This document shows positions 51,889 through 64,000 of a stretch of 64,000 nt of DNA, in pieces. Numbering within the stretch: the stretch's first letter is position 1; each line of letters begins with the position of its first letter. Source of the DNA: Trichoplax adhaerens. Taxonomy: Eukaryota; Placozoa; Uniplacotomia; Trichoplacea; Trichoplacidae. Under the pieces are notes generated by a model, which saw only the letters and a program-made list of their open reading frames with translations, did not search any database and was not told the origin of the DNA. The position numbers and the translations under genes were made by a program. Location: positions 695,322 to 759,321 of the forward strand of contig NW_002060964.1 in the NCBI RefSeq assembly GCF_000150275.1, in the 5' to 3' direction.

Positions 51889-54800
51889 TTATTTTCTTCT
51901 TGGATCGTCGTCTATTGTAGGATCACAATCGGATAATGAATCAAAACCGCTCATTGATTCTACATCGTCTCGATCACTTTCTTGAGATGATTGTTTTCGA
52001 TTCTGAGACGCCATCCTATTATGTGCAAAAAGGCCAAGTTAAAGTTAAAGTTTTACAAAAACAAGTTTAATGATACCTATTTTATTCATCATGATACCAC
52101 AATAATATAGATCGCATTAACAATCATCCAAACATTCATTAAGAAGAGATGCCTGAAAGCAATATACGGTTTTTATCTTATTCCACAAAAGAGATTAAAA
52201 ATCTTTTATAAAGTAACTACCAAAATCATCAACACGAAAAATAGCCTCATAGTGAATACGATCTTTGCAATATCTTTAAAATTTTTTTTTGCATAATAGA
52301 CTCTAAGTTACGGATTTTAAGACGTATGAGAACGATTAAGCAGGATCATGTTATTGTTAACCGTAATCGTCACTATTATAACAATATGACAAAGACTAAT
52401 AACTAACATATTAGACTATAATGCCACTCGGTTTATAATAGATAATGATAATATAACAATAGAAAGTAAATATCTAATTCTTTCCTTGACTGTTAACTAT
52501 TGAATTAGCAATAGAAAGAAATAACGCTTTAACGATAATGCATTTATTATGCAGCTAGTAAGTATCTTAAAAATCTGTGATCATCGATCGATTATTAGAA
52601 TTCTGCTGTAGACAAGGTCACTTCTTTCTATATCAACTGCTACAGCAACGGTCGATAATTTTACAAATTGCCCTAATTCAGATAGCATGAGATGATTTAG
52701 TACCAAAAAGGTAACGCTATAGGATTCTAAATATTGACTATAGCAATTACGGTAAGTTATGGATCATGCTATCGGAATATAAAAAAATAATTCTAAAATA
52801 TATGTTTAATGAAAAAGTACAGGCTACATAATTTATAACTTTAATTACAGGTTGAGTACAGTTTGGTAATAAATATAAAACTACCATTAGTACCAATCTA
52901 GCGTGATTTTTTCTGGCTATTCTAAGCTGTTGCTCATGTAAATAAATAAATTAGCACGTCAGTATAGTTTACTTAATATTATATAATTAATATCTATTTG
53001 CATGTTACGAGAAGTTTGCCGTTCACAGATAAAAGGCTCTGAGTGAATTCAAAAGTAATGGCGATAGTTCGTTCCTCTTACTAAATTACTGATAGAATAA
53101 AAGATAATATTTGTAATTTTTCCTCCATTGATCATCTACCATTAATTTATGTTACAAATGATCGATAATATCACCATCGTCATGATGATTAGTATATAGC
53201 GCAACTATTATCAAACTTTGACTATATATTTTTATGTGGAAACAATTCAATTTTAATAATACATGTCATCCAGTAGAAAAACTATTGTAACTCTAGTTAC
53301 TATTCAAGGTTACAACTGCTTATAATGGCAAAGAAGTTAAGATAGTGTGAGACAAGTAAATTGATCACCGTCAATACGGGTAGCCTTTTCATCTATTTAT
53401 TATCAATTTGGCTAAAGTATATAATTCAATACAATCGATCAATCAATCCCTATTATTGTTGGCTTCATTGTAGAATAGCTTCATGATTTAAGAAAGAATG
53501 TTCTGTTACGTTATTATCATGATAGCCATGATGATGAAAGTTGTCTTTTTGCACATCATTTACATCGCAATCTCAATATAAAACGATCATCCTTTTCATT
53601 TTCAAATCGTCATGATCGTGTCAAATGATTCCATATTTTTTTCTTTCACATAATTTATGAACAACATTGATCCATCCATATCTACAGTAATAGTATTTTC
53701 AATTGTATATTTTCCCATGAAGCTGAAGCATTCTTTTATTATTAATATATAATATAAAGTTAGTACCATACTGTACTTTGAGATCAGTAGTCAACTTGTC
53801 ACCTGGATACATCTGTATTCAATGATCGTTCTCAATACTGCTCTAATATTTGAGATAGAAATTACTTTTAAGATCGTTGGATTGACGAAAAAAAAAAATA
53901 ATAATAATGCGCCCCGATATCATGTATGTGACGATCCAATATTGCCCAACCTTTATCGCATACTCTCTATTAGAAGTTGAAAACGAGCCAATTCTATTAT
54001 TACTAGACATCAAAGAGTGGCAAACCCCTACCGCTAATCGTTAGTATATTAATAACATAGTTTAGCGATACAATCGCGCTATTTCATTGTTTTTAAAGTT
54101 TGAGATGATGCAGACAATACAATCGATATTTTAAAGCGATGAAGAGGATTGTCTACAAATTTCTATGCCTAGGTAGAATGGATTAACGTTTCTTTCAATA
54201 ATTTATCGGAGAGTAGTTTTATTTCTTCTCTTTGATCGTCTTCATTCTTCGTTAAAGTAGTTGAAGATGATTAAGAATAGCGGGCAGGAATATACAGTTC
54301 GATCGACATTGAAAGAAAAAAATAGTGATCCCTCTTATTTATAAAGTGTAATGAGTTCGACTGGAATACATAAACTGGTAGCAACATTTATAATTTATAG
54401 CCATTGCTACATTAATGTTTTACTGTCATTGGACGCGACGTAATCTCTATTAATTTCAAATAGTTTTATTGTTACTTTTTGTAGACAATCGGTCTCCGCT
54501 ATAAAAAAAAAAAAAGAGTGATTTGTATAGGCAACGAATAATGTGCTATCAGAGACGTTATCATTGAATGTATTGATGAACAGCTTCTGAAGTCAATATC
54601 AGCAGGCCATTTTGGCATTATTTACGTACTAAAGTATTGTATATTTATTGTACGACATATAAAAGTATGCGATAAACCGATCTTGACAATTTATTCTCTC
54701 TCTCCAATGATGGTCCATTCTATGTTCGATGGAAATGATTAATCAAAGTGCAATTGCAATCATCCTGTTCATTTCCAACTTGATTCCTTTGATCGTTGAT

Positions 54801-57776
54801 TTCTTTCATTTTTCTATTTAAGCTACTACGCATTATGACTTGATATAAAGAAGAAGTATCACGATAGAAGTGATATATTACACTATAATAAGGCAAGGTG
54901 TAATCGATTTAGATAACGATATGGATGTTAGATAAGGACGATATCAATGCTAATTACGTTACTAGCCTGCACTGTTTTTTTTTTGCTTGCTTGCAAGTAA
55001 GCGCACGAATAGTTGGGTTATCCTTGATGACTATTTTTACTCTGAGTTAATTTGCGAAATATTACCATGGTCTATTGAGATAGTCGATGAAAACTGCTAT
55101 TCATTTGTTCAATATAAAGCATACGATACAATTGATCTTCAACGATCACCAATAAAGAGATAATAGTGTCAAGCAACAATCATTACAAGACGAGTTCCGT
55201 TACATTTAAGGTAATCTAGGTATCAATCTTTGTTGATCCATAACAAAAGTAGCTTGAGCCCATTTCATGTCTAAATTGGTCCAGACATCTGCGTTACTGT
55301 CTTATTGTTATCATGCCCATTCAAAAAAAAAAAAAATTGGATGATAATTTCTGGAAACTGGTGTCAAATGATGTAACTTTTTTATTTCAATACATTCCAT
55401 TGAATTGAGACGAGATTGTGATCACTCAACTATTCTAATTATGTTGACGTTATCCAATTTCATCCACTTTTAAAAAAATGGATGGCAAAATTTACATCAG
55501 TCATTTTGTATTATACCTGCTAGTTACTTCTTTTACTTTATACAATTAGTGTAAATTATCCAATCGTTTCACTTGACTATAGTCATGTAGAAGATGTGGT
55601 AGTAATAATAATAAAAGTAAAAAATTGAACGCCATCAATTGACTTCATTTTACAGTAGTGTAGCCGCAATTGATGTAGTACTCGATCATCAAGACAACAA
55701 GTTGATCTAGAGATTATCTATCGCTGAAAGTGTAAACACAAGAAAAGTTAACCTAATTATTAATGATACAATGAGAATAATAATATCCAAAAGGATTCAA
55801 ATACATCGGTTATTAATTAGCTGTTGTTTAGATACAATTTATCGATCGTCTAAATTGATCCGTTAGCCTCATCATAATAATTAATTTGTGATGCTCAAAG
55901 CAAAATCACGTCCGTGTTACCGCATACCCTAACATAGCACCAATCCATCATCATGCTACTTAAATCACTCTTCTAATTTGAACCATGACTAAATTACACA
56001 AAGTTGTTTATATTCTATTCATCCATTTTTAATGCATACACAGTATTTCAAGGTCATGCAATCTTGGACTAAGATTATCTTTCACTCTAGAAATTCTATA
56101 ATGGAACGAAAGAATATCAATAGTCTTGTCCATTCCTCTTCAATTATGTACTTTCAATCCCTGACTTGATATGCAGCGTGTTTCCATTACGCGCTATTCG
56201 TCAAATCAAAGTGTAACTATCGGTTGATTTTTTTCCCATTGCCCATAAGGTAATGCATATTATCACAACTATCGCATATAGTTTACTCATTTGAAAAAAA
56301 TCAACCATCAAGAGTACATGATCGATTGCAGGATAAAGTACAGAACCATTCAAAAAAAACGTTAGAATTTTATGTTCAACGGCTTCGCATGCGAGATACA
56401 TTAAATTACTGGAAATCATGGGAATGGGGGGAGGGGGGGCGTTTTAGGAATACAGTATGTCTTTATCCATCCCATTAAATTCCAACGATGTTCGTTATCG
56501 CCGTAGAATAATATGCATACCTAAGTTTGGTGTTGATATTATTTTACTTTACAGTATTTTCTTAAATTACTAGTGATATAAAGAGTAGCATTGGCTGTGC
56601 TAATGATCTACTAATTATGAGTTCTGTCATATCCCAAGACTTGCCAACCATGACGAGAATAACAACAATACAATTGGCAACAATTTGTCAAAAACGGTTA
56701 TGTGTCATTTTTAAAAATAATATTTGTCATCCAAGGCAAAGAATCAAGAATGATAAAAGGGAGAGATTCCTGCATGATCTATTCTAGATATCATTGCCCT
56801 GTCAAGTTCTATATCTCAGTTTACGGGCAAAGGAAAATGGAGAATCGCTCCATTGATACTGCGTTACCTTGTATCTCTGCTAAAAGTTATCTTTTTTGAC
56901 ATGATGCATAAAAAAATAATCTATGAATATTGCAACTTACTTGTGTTTAGCAGCAGCTGCTCGATCTCGTTGGCGACGATTTTTAAACCAATTGCCCACT
57001 TGAGTCGGTGTTAAACCTGTAGCATTTGCTAACTCCCGTTTTTTACCTGGATTAGGATAAGGATCACGTAGATACCATTCACGAAGTAAATTGCGGGTTT
57101 TTTCTTTAAAACAGTGAGTTTTTTGTTCGCCATCCCAAATGGTTACCGGCAAAGGATACTTTTTACGAATACGATATTTGTCGACAGGGCCAAGTGATCG
57201 ACCACGCAATTTCTCAGCTTCACGGTAATGAGCTTCTAACCACATATGTTGCAATTTGCCGTGAAAATCCTTGGGAAAACGATGATTTTCAATAATACCA
57301 TATAATTCACGATAATGGCCTTGATGATAGGCAACAACAGCACGAGCTCGTAGAATTGCGTCGTGATTTAATAAATTGGTATAGCCATCTAATGTTGATG
57401 GCAAAGACCATAAGAAACGGCTTAATCGTTCGATATCGCCGCTACTTTCTAATGCTTCACAAACGCTAGCAACTTGATGAACAGAGAAATGCAATCCAGG
57501 CATAGAAGGTGATGATGATCCTGGAGGTAAGATTGGCGCTTCTTGATTGCCACCATTGGCATTCGTTGGTTGGGCCATACCAGAGGCTAAAGCAGCTAGT
57601 GCAACGTTATGCGGTGGTAACGGCGCTACTGCGGGTACCATCGTTGGAGCTCGAAAAAGATTAGCGGCAGCTAAGGCTTGATGATGGGGACTAGCAGGCA
57701 TACCTGCAATAATAGGTATAGCACCATTGATGGTTGGTGCGGGTTTAACATAGGGGGCATGGCGTAATTGATACAT
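51889..57776 (-). CDS. SIX3/6-class homeobox transcription factor, complete
   Basis: Exons 57776-56941 and 52015-51889 join in phase 2 to give 320 aa. The ATG at 57776 is the first in frame after a TGA about 90 bp upstream. The N-terminal Pro/Ala-rich region (1-90) is followed by the SIX protein-interaction domain (about 95-209), starting [16 protein letters not shown], with [41 protein letters not shown] and [15 protein letters not shown]. The homeodomain (about 212-272) has [28 protein letters not shown] and [26 protein letters not shown] and the TPTQVGNWF form identify the SIX3/6 subclass rather than SIX1/2 or SIX4/5. Residues before Asn51 give Lys50. Exon 2 supplies a Ser/Asp-rich tail beginning [20 protein letters not shown]. 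By family knowledge the SIX domain recruits Groucho/TLE corepressors or Eya. The donor overlaps a stop codon (AA/GTAAGT), so unspliced RNA ends at residue 279. Confidence 0.95.
52016..56940 (-). other. 4.9-kb intron of the SIX3/6-class gene
   Basis: By far the longest intron in the window (the others are roughly 65 bp to 1.7 kb). Donor GTAAGT at 56940 and acceptor TAG at 52016-52018. No nested gene was recognised. It includes a G-rich tract at 56426-56440 and several A8-A13 runs. Confidence 0.85.
56426..56440. repeat. G-rich homopolymer tract
   Basis: Two runs of six to eight G separated by one A, on the plus strand inside the SIX intron. It could form a G-quadruplex-like structure, but only if stacked with neighbouring Gs. 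Confidence 0.7.
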
Positions 57777-60302
57777 GGTAGAAAATGTTTTTCCGCTTTG
57801 CAAGGAGAATCGATCGTTACTAGAATAGAACGACAGAAATAGAAAAGTATAAGCGATCAGAAATCATCCTCATCTATTACAAACAAAACCAAGTAAACGA
57901 GTTAGTTGCAATCTTTTTTTTTTTTTTATATCAAGGACAAAATGCATTGCAGGATGAAATGAAGCAATATTAACAATTTCAATGACACAAATAGCAACAA
58001 TTTTTAAAATCAATTACAAGTTAGTCCTTTATGACATGCGTGAGACGGTGTATTTATTAGCATGGGTAACTAGTTGATCCAATCTACTACCGTACAAGGA
58101 CTATTTTAAAATGGATTTAATGCAATAAAATAATAGTCATTCGGAAAGAGGTCGAAGCAATCCTATCGACCATTGTGTGACTTTTCATCATTATCGTACC
58201 TACCATCAAGTGAGAATAACTGTTGTAATTTTACTGACTGAATTATAGAGCATAACTAGCTTAAGAAAATAACTTTCATTTTGACGTTTGACAAGTTGCA
58301 TAGAAATTGGAAATGGTTCTATTAACTCCTTTCGAAATTCACTATTAAACACTTGCAAAGAATGGATATACATTACCGTCGATGCGGATAAGCGTACAGC
58401 AAGGAAGAAAAATGGAAATAGGATAAAATCCAATCGATCTTACCTATTTATCTTCTTTTGGCTGATGATTGAAATATGCAAACGTCAGTAATGGGTAGCG
58501 CAGCTGATATTGAAAAGAGTTGCCATCGATATCCAGCATCAATAAAAGAATACAAAATAAGTCGAGCGCGTTAATGAAAGAGTTCAATTTAGATTGAGCT
58601 ATCAATTTGCAAATAAACACCAAAATCATAACAATGTACGCTGATTGGGCTAGAGTTTACGTCAATGTATCTCTCTATCTCGAAAGTTAATCCGCAATGT
58701 TGAAACATGACTCAATGATAAACAATTCCAATATCTATTGTAGAGTGCAAGGATAAAATGCAAAGGGAATTTTCTGCCTCCAATTCTTGACTGCCCCTGT
58801 AGAATGTCACTTTCATTAAAATTAATTAATTCATTTTACAGGAAATTACGCTCCTATAAGATCATTTTGCTGTATGCCTTGCCAACTTGGATCCGATCAA
58901 GGCTAGACTAAAGAATGGTCGGAATTTATTTCCATCACGATGTTTTTGTGGCCCTTATCGTTCGGACCCATCATTGGTAAGCATACAGTACAGTATTAAT
59001 GGACCGAAAGTGGACAGGGGAAAAATGGACAAGATCCATGGCAGCCATGGCTAAATTAGGTCCAAACTTTCACTAAATGATTTTTAGAGTCGATGAAAAT
59101 CACTGGGACTATATAGGGCTGTTATCCACTATATTAATTCAATGGAAATTGCGTCACCAGGTAAAAAGCGATTCGATTGATCGTCTTCGATACAGTTTAC
59201 TTGTTGTCTATTTCTGGTGCTAAGATATTCTTGATCTAATTGAATAAGAATCGGCTATTCAATAGTCTCTTGTTGAGAATTTAACACACAGGTGTTGGTG
59301 GTACAGTACACATTCTTCCTTAGGAGGTTGAAAAATGAAAATGGTCGACAGCCAACTTGTTGGCGTTGAAATCCAAGTGGATACTCGTTCTTTCTGCTAG
59401 TGTCGGTGAAGAAGGGACGCAATCATCATCACGATGCCATGATTGAATGATCCAATTGGAGAAGAAACATGATTCATTATTTTATTTTTTTCTTGATGAT
59501 GATTGAATGCATGCATCAAATTATTTTACCTCTCTCATTTTCAATCTTTTTGTTATAGGATAAGAAATATGAACTTGAATGAGCTATTGAAGACAAATCA
59601 ACAACAATCATGATCGGTATCATGATGTGGAGGATGTTGATTTCCTCTATCAATTCTGATGAAAAAAAAACAAGTCAACAGGACAGTCACTTTCTTCCTA
59701 CCCTGGATACTTTATGATCGAGCGTATTCAAATTGGCTACAAAGTAATTATCATCAGGACGGTGGAACGGTTGTACTTTATCGTTGGAGTATTATTCTTT
59801 TTTTGTTGTTTCTTTTCAAGAAGTTGGAGATTGTGATAGAGCATCTTTATTATTATTGATCAATCTATGGCCGTGTGGGATCTTTGTCATTTCTATTTCT
59901 TGGAAACAATTTACTGTAATCGATTACTAACTTGCATTTTCTTTCTATTCCTTCTACAGCATTGATTGTCGACAAATTGATTGATAGCAGACAGTAGACA
60001 ACAAGAGTCAATCAATCCTAAATTTGCCATCAGACAGTGAGTTAACATCAAGCCACTGTCAATTTTTTTTTCCTACCGGCTTTCTATCAAATGATGTATT
60101 GGCTGTTTTAATAGTAACAATTGTCCATCCAAGCTGACTATTCCTCAGTATATTCAAGTTATTATCATTATCCTTTTAATCTGGTTACGTGTTGATTATC
60201 ATCTTACTGAACAAACTGCCATAGAGTAAACATTGCATACTAATAACAATTGCAACCAACTTATTTCAACTGTATTGCGGTGAAATGAGTAGATATTCTC
60301 CA

Positions 60303-60320
60303 TTTTTTTTTCCCCCCCCC
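60303..60320. repeat. T9C9 polypyrimidine tract
   Basis: Nine T directly followed by nine C on the plus strand. Confidence 0.85.
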
Positions 60321-61356
60321 TTATTTTTGGGTTTCCTTCTACCATCTTTGCTTTCAGTACTGACAACTTTATCATGATTGTATTTACGAACGACTTGTTT
60401 CTTAGCTCATTACGGTCTATTAATGCTGATCAATGGACTGCTTTTTCTTGCAATTTCTTGTTGACCAAAGTGTCTACTCCATTTTAGGTGCAATATGTAC
60501 GGCATCGGAGAATGCAGATATGGAAAAATCAAGCAATAAAAATGTCGATTGTATACGGGTAGAAGATCATTTGTTTCATCTGATCAAACGAGTTAACCTA
60601 TTCAAGGTGTTGTGTGTGTTAACTACGCAAAATAGACTTTGCAATGCAAACTGTTGAAAAATCAATATTGAATTTAAAGAAAAATTAGGCAGAGGAAATG
60701 AATGTTTTCTAAATTGAATTGAATTGAATAACAAAATAATGAAGGATCATCAAGAGATTAGATAGTTTGCTTGATTTTTACTCTCTCTTTCTTCTATACA
60801 ATAATGATGGTATTATCCATTTTCTAAATATTTGAAGAACTTGGCTTAATCGGATTGAGCCATTTTTTCATAGTTTGCATCATTGATGATGACTGACATG
60901 AACCTGATTGCATGGCAAGGATGATAAAGTGAAGCAAGAAGGAGTATTGGATAGCGTAGTATGGTTAGCATGGTTGAAGAGGTAAGATCAATGAATCAAT
61001 TCAAGTCAAGATCGATATGTAAATGTGGCCAGAAACGGGTATACAAGCCCAATTTGTAAGGATAGGAAATCACGTCGCGTAGGTCAATCAAATTGGATTT
61101 GGACATTTCTACGGTGGAGGTATGAACAGCTACTTTTCAAGCAAGTATCAGTTGGAATAAAATCAAATCATTCAAGAGAGAAAGTCAATGGATCTGTATT
61201 GTAAGCAAGAAAGGCATCGATCAACAGTCTATCATGACGACGGTGACTGTAGCTTAGGTGAATTTTCGTTGGAAATTTAAAAATGAATTATTATCCAACC
61301 ATTACTTTCAAGCTTAGCCGATAAGCTAAGATGTGAAAAAAAAGGAGATCCATTTA

Positions 61357-61394
61357 GGATAAGAGGGGGGGGGGGGAGGAAAAAAAAAAAAAGT
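61357..61394. repeat. 38-bp polypurine tract (G12 then A-rich)
   Basis: Almost pure purine on the plus strand: GGATAAGAG, twelve G, AGG, then about thirteen A. A small open frame on the minus strand (Pro/Phe-rich) is just the translation of this tract. Confidence 0.85.
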
Positions 61395-62895
61395 TGGCCG
61401 GTAACGAGAAGAATCCTATAGAAACAACAACATTTAAATCGGAGTAGAACGATGATCGTATCGAAAGTCGCAATTGAATATCAAAAATAGAGCATGAACA
61501 ATCATTAGTACAGTAAACAAGTAAAAAAGAAAGACTTGTGACTTGAAGTAAATGAATCGATGAAACCACAACAAGCAATCAAGAGAGAGAAAAAAATGCA
61601 AAAAGCTTAAGTGGACCACTATCTAAATACTAATGTGATAATGATGAAAAGTTGTATATATTCATTCTTAATGGAATGTTAATTGCTTGTTGTCTTTTAA
61701 TGATAACAATCTGCAATTCAAGTTACCTTGAATGTCGATGTTGGTCTTGTTAGATCATCCACTGGGGTAAAAATCAAGCTATCAACAAGATGCGATCATT
61801 CCTTTCCAATGGTGAGTCAATTTTCAAGCTTAGATTGGATGAGAGACGATGAGTTATGATCCAAGATGCAGGGGGTAAGACGAGTTAATGTGTAACACCT
61901 TTACTCGGTTAGTAAAACGTTTTCAGGAACAATTTACAATTGATAATTTGATTGAAAATTTCACAGTCAATAATGGAAGGTGGAGCTTAACTCCATGACT
62001 ATCTCTCTGTCAACAAATGGCACTGGATGTCAATCAAGACAGCAAGATCTGTCAATCACCATCAAACTGCAATATGGATGATGATAATCGCAGAAATTGA
62101 GGACTGAATAAGACAAGGATTAGAGTTCCAATCGACTCTACAATAGAGTTCAGACTAGTAATGGACTACTCGAGTGGTGCTGTTGTCCACCAATGGAAGG
62201 GATGCAATGACAACGGCAAGAGTCTTGCAGCAGGGTATCCAGTGAAGGACAGAATCCTACTTCAGTTTCAAAGTATCCAATATGGTCAAGTAGAGGGATG
62301 ATTGTCACTGTCGGAAGCGAACTTCCTTCATTGCCTTCATAGTACTCTACTTTGAAGGGGATTTTTCAAATCCAGCCTTTCTCTTCCTTTTTATATCTTC
62401 CCCCCACTTGAGTCTCGCAATCCCTTTTTGCAATCTTACGCCTCGATTGGTGCGCGGTAGTACTGTACATGACCGACAGTGTAGGGAAGGAGCGATTTAG
62501 ATACAGCAATCATTCATCTAGCCTACTGTACAAGCAATCATTCTTTCCTTTTCATATACAATCATGTTATCCCCACAATCAGAAGTAGACTCAACTCGTG
62601 CAAGCAACTTGGTAAAATCGACTTTTACCACAGATCTGTCTACGAAAGGTCAGTGATGATCGATAGCAATTTTTTTTTTCCCCTCTATACCATAAACTGA
62701 CAAGACAATGACGATACTGCGTCTTGCATTTTATATATGACATATATACAGCACATTCTACTATGCCCTACTATCCACTTCATTTTGTACTTTATTGCAC
62801 AGACCTCCTACGCCGTGCAGTCGACCGCCATTCAACTCCTTCCTAAACGATCCGTTTTCAACGGAAACAACTTGTCAACTAGCGCACCTACATCA

Positions 62896-62956
62896 ATGGA
62901 TTTTCATCATCGTTTGCTGTCCTTATTAATTTGTCTAATTCTGATTACAGTACGAG
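62896..62956 (+). CDS. Candidate first exon of a secreted protein (signal peptide)
   Basis: The ATG at 62896 (context ATCAATGG) opens MDFHHRLLSLLICLILITVR, a good eukaryotic signal peptide with a 13-residue hydrophobic core. It is followed by a plausible donor (G/GTATGC) after 20 codons plus one base. The same frame also continues unspliced to a stop at 63108 and opens further upstream. I could not identify a convincing second exon before the window ends. Treat as a hypothesis from one signal peptide and one donor. Confidence 0.25.
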
Positions 62957-64000
62957 GTATGCACCAGAATGGCCAAATAGTTTACATGGTGTTGAAGTCG
63001 AATTTCTACCAATATTCAGAAATCTACGGTAGACATTTCAAGCGAATAAAATATGGAGAGGCTTACTGCGCATCCCAAAAAAGCTCATCGATTGCTAGCG
63101 TAGCCTAGTCGTTGCTGCTCACTCGCTGCATTATGACTAAAAATAGTCCATGCTACACTGTCAATTCGCGTTTATCATTTCGCTTGACAACTGCAAATGC
63201 TAAGATAGATCTTGCTAGAAGTAGAGGACTGCGTCAATTGGACATGGAAATGCTTACTTGCGCCAATCTCGATGCAGTCAGCGTCCATCAATGGATCGAT
63301 GCATCGTCAAGGGCTACCTACACTGCACAGGATGGGATGCCATGATGGAAATAGGTTGCGCCTCCACTAGCAGTGACAGCATCATTATTTCAACAAATAA
63401 AGTAATTTACTCTATAAATTCAGGCAAATAATATTAATAATATACAGCATTGCAGCAGCGTCAATCAGAATTACTGATATGTTGTTGTGCGGTAACATGA
63501 GTCATACTCATGCTGTGTCCAATCCAGTAAACTAGCTCACGCAACAACCCCATCAACAAGCGGACCGTGAACATGGGAAGAAGTAATGGGAGAAAAAAAT
63601 ACAATCCAACCCTGTTCATTTTCCTATTAATAACTTGACATTGATTACGATCGATTCAAGAGTACAACCAGCTAATGTTAAGGTTAAGCACGTTGTATAC
63701 TAGTACAGTATACGCTGATTCAAGAGTTGAATAGTGACGGGGTAGATTGAAATTGCCACAATTTTTATTTTCTTTCGTTCTAAACTGAACGAAAGAGTTC
63801 CAGCGTAGGACAACTATGCCACTGCTGCTGTAAACGACCAGCAAAATGGACTACGTACTTGTTTCGCGTTCGGAAACATATAATATTGCTGGTTCAACGT
63901 TGCATTGCATACTAAAGTGGAAAGAGTAGTTTGTGTGATGTTTCAACTTGCTGCCACATATGGCAAAAATATGCGTCAAATAAAATAAACTCAATACAGT
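62957..64000. other. Right-end region, nothing firmly assigned
   Basis: If the candidate secreted-protein gene is real, its later exons may lie here or beyond. A 234-bp frame at 63112-63345 is open but unrecognised. A single TACAGTA occurs near 63705. No repeat or RNA gene is supported. Confidence 0.4.

Larger units (their letters stand above)
57777..62895. other. 5-kb upstream flank of the SIX3/6-class gene
   Basis: No supported gene. It should contain the SIX 5' untranslated region and promoter, just right of 57776. Short homopolymer runs occur at 60303-60320 (T9C9) and 61365-61392 (G12 then A-rich). The 60-75 codon frames here show no family signature. Confidence 0.55.

Noticed and set aside
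58857-59055. 65-codon open stretch with LANLDPIKARLK
   Set aside because: No start codon until near its end, and no compatible exon was found.

Overview
The window reads as nuclear DNA of a small-genome, early-branching animal. It is AT-rich, its genes are split into many short exons by GT-AG introns (as short as about 65-70 bp), and its genes are animal-specific: a beta-spectrin, an estrogen-related nuclear receptor (ERR), a SIX3/6-class homeobox gene, TRAP-beta and mitochondrial IF3. A placozoan (Trichoplax/Hoilungia type) is my best guess. This is inference from gene content and architecture; no search was run.

Layout. 1-17409 (-): most of a conventional beta-spectrin gene. I could join 33 exons with consistent splice phases, giving 2122 codons before the gene runs off the left edge. 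20910-23294 (-): a complete six-exon ERR gene (532 aa). 27530 to about 28429 (-): mitochondrial translation initiation factor 3. 30584-31162 (+): intronless SSR2/TRAP-beta. 34240-38835 (+): an eight-exon gene for a 475-aa, mostly low-complexity protein that I do not recognise. 51889-57776 (-): a two-exon SIX3/6-type gene with a 4.9-kb intron, in an otherwise gene-empty stretch from 38.8 kb to about 62.9 kb. 62896-62956 (+): a weak candidate first exon for a secreted protein.

Gene density changes sharply. The first 39 kb is packed with housekeeping and cytoskeletal genes. The last 25 kb holds one developmental transcription factor and long non-coding flanks, as is common around such genes. The genes are not an operon and I see no shared pathway. 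SSR2 (ER translocon) and MTIF3 (mitochondrial translation) are divergently arranged.

The most unusual structure is a family of dense arrays of the 7-mer TACAGTA and its reverse complement TACTGTA between 24.2 and 32.3 kb. The largest array (29577-30423) lies immediately upstream of SSR2. The arrays contain long perfect palindromes (32 bp at 26069-26100, 24 bp at 30154-30177). Other repeats are tandem duplications inside several beta-spectrin introns and a five-copy, ~197-bp tandem array at 42.25-43.33 kb. I see no reverse transcriptase, transposase, CRISPR array, rRNA or convincing tRNA.
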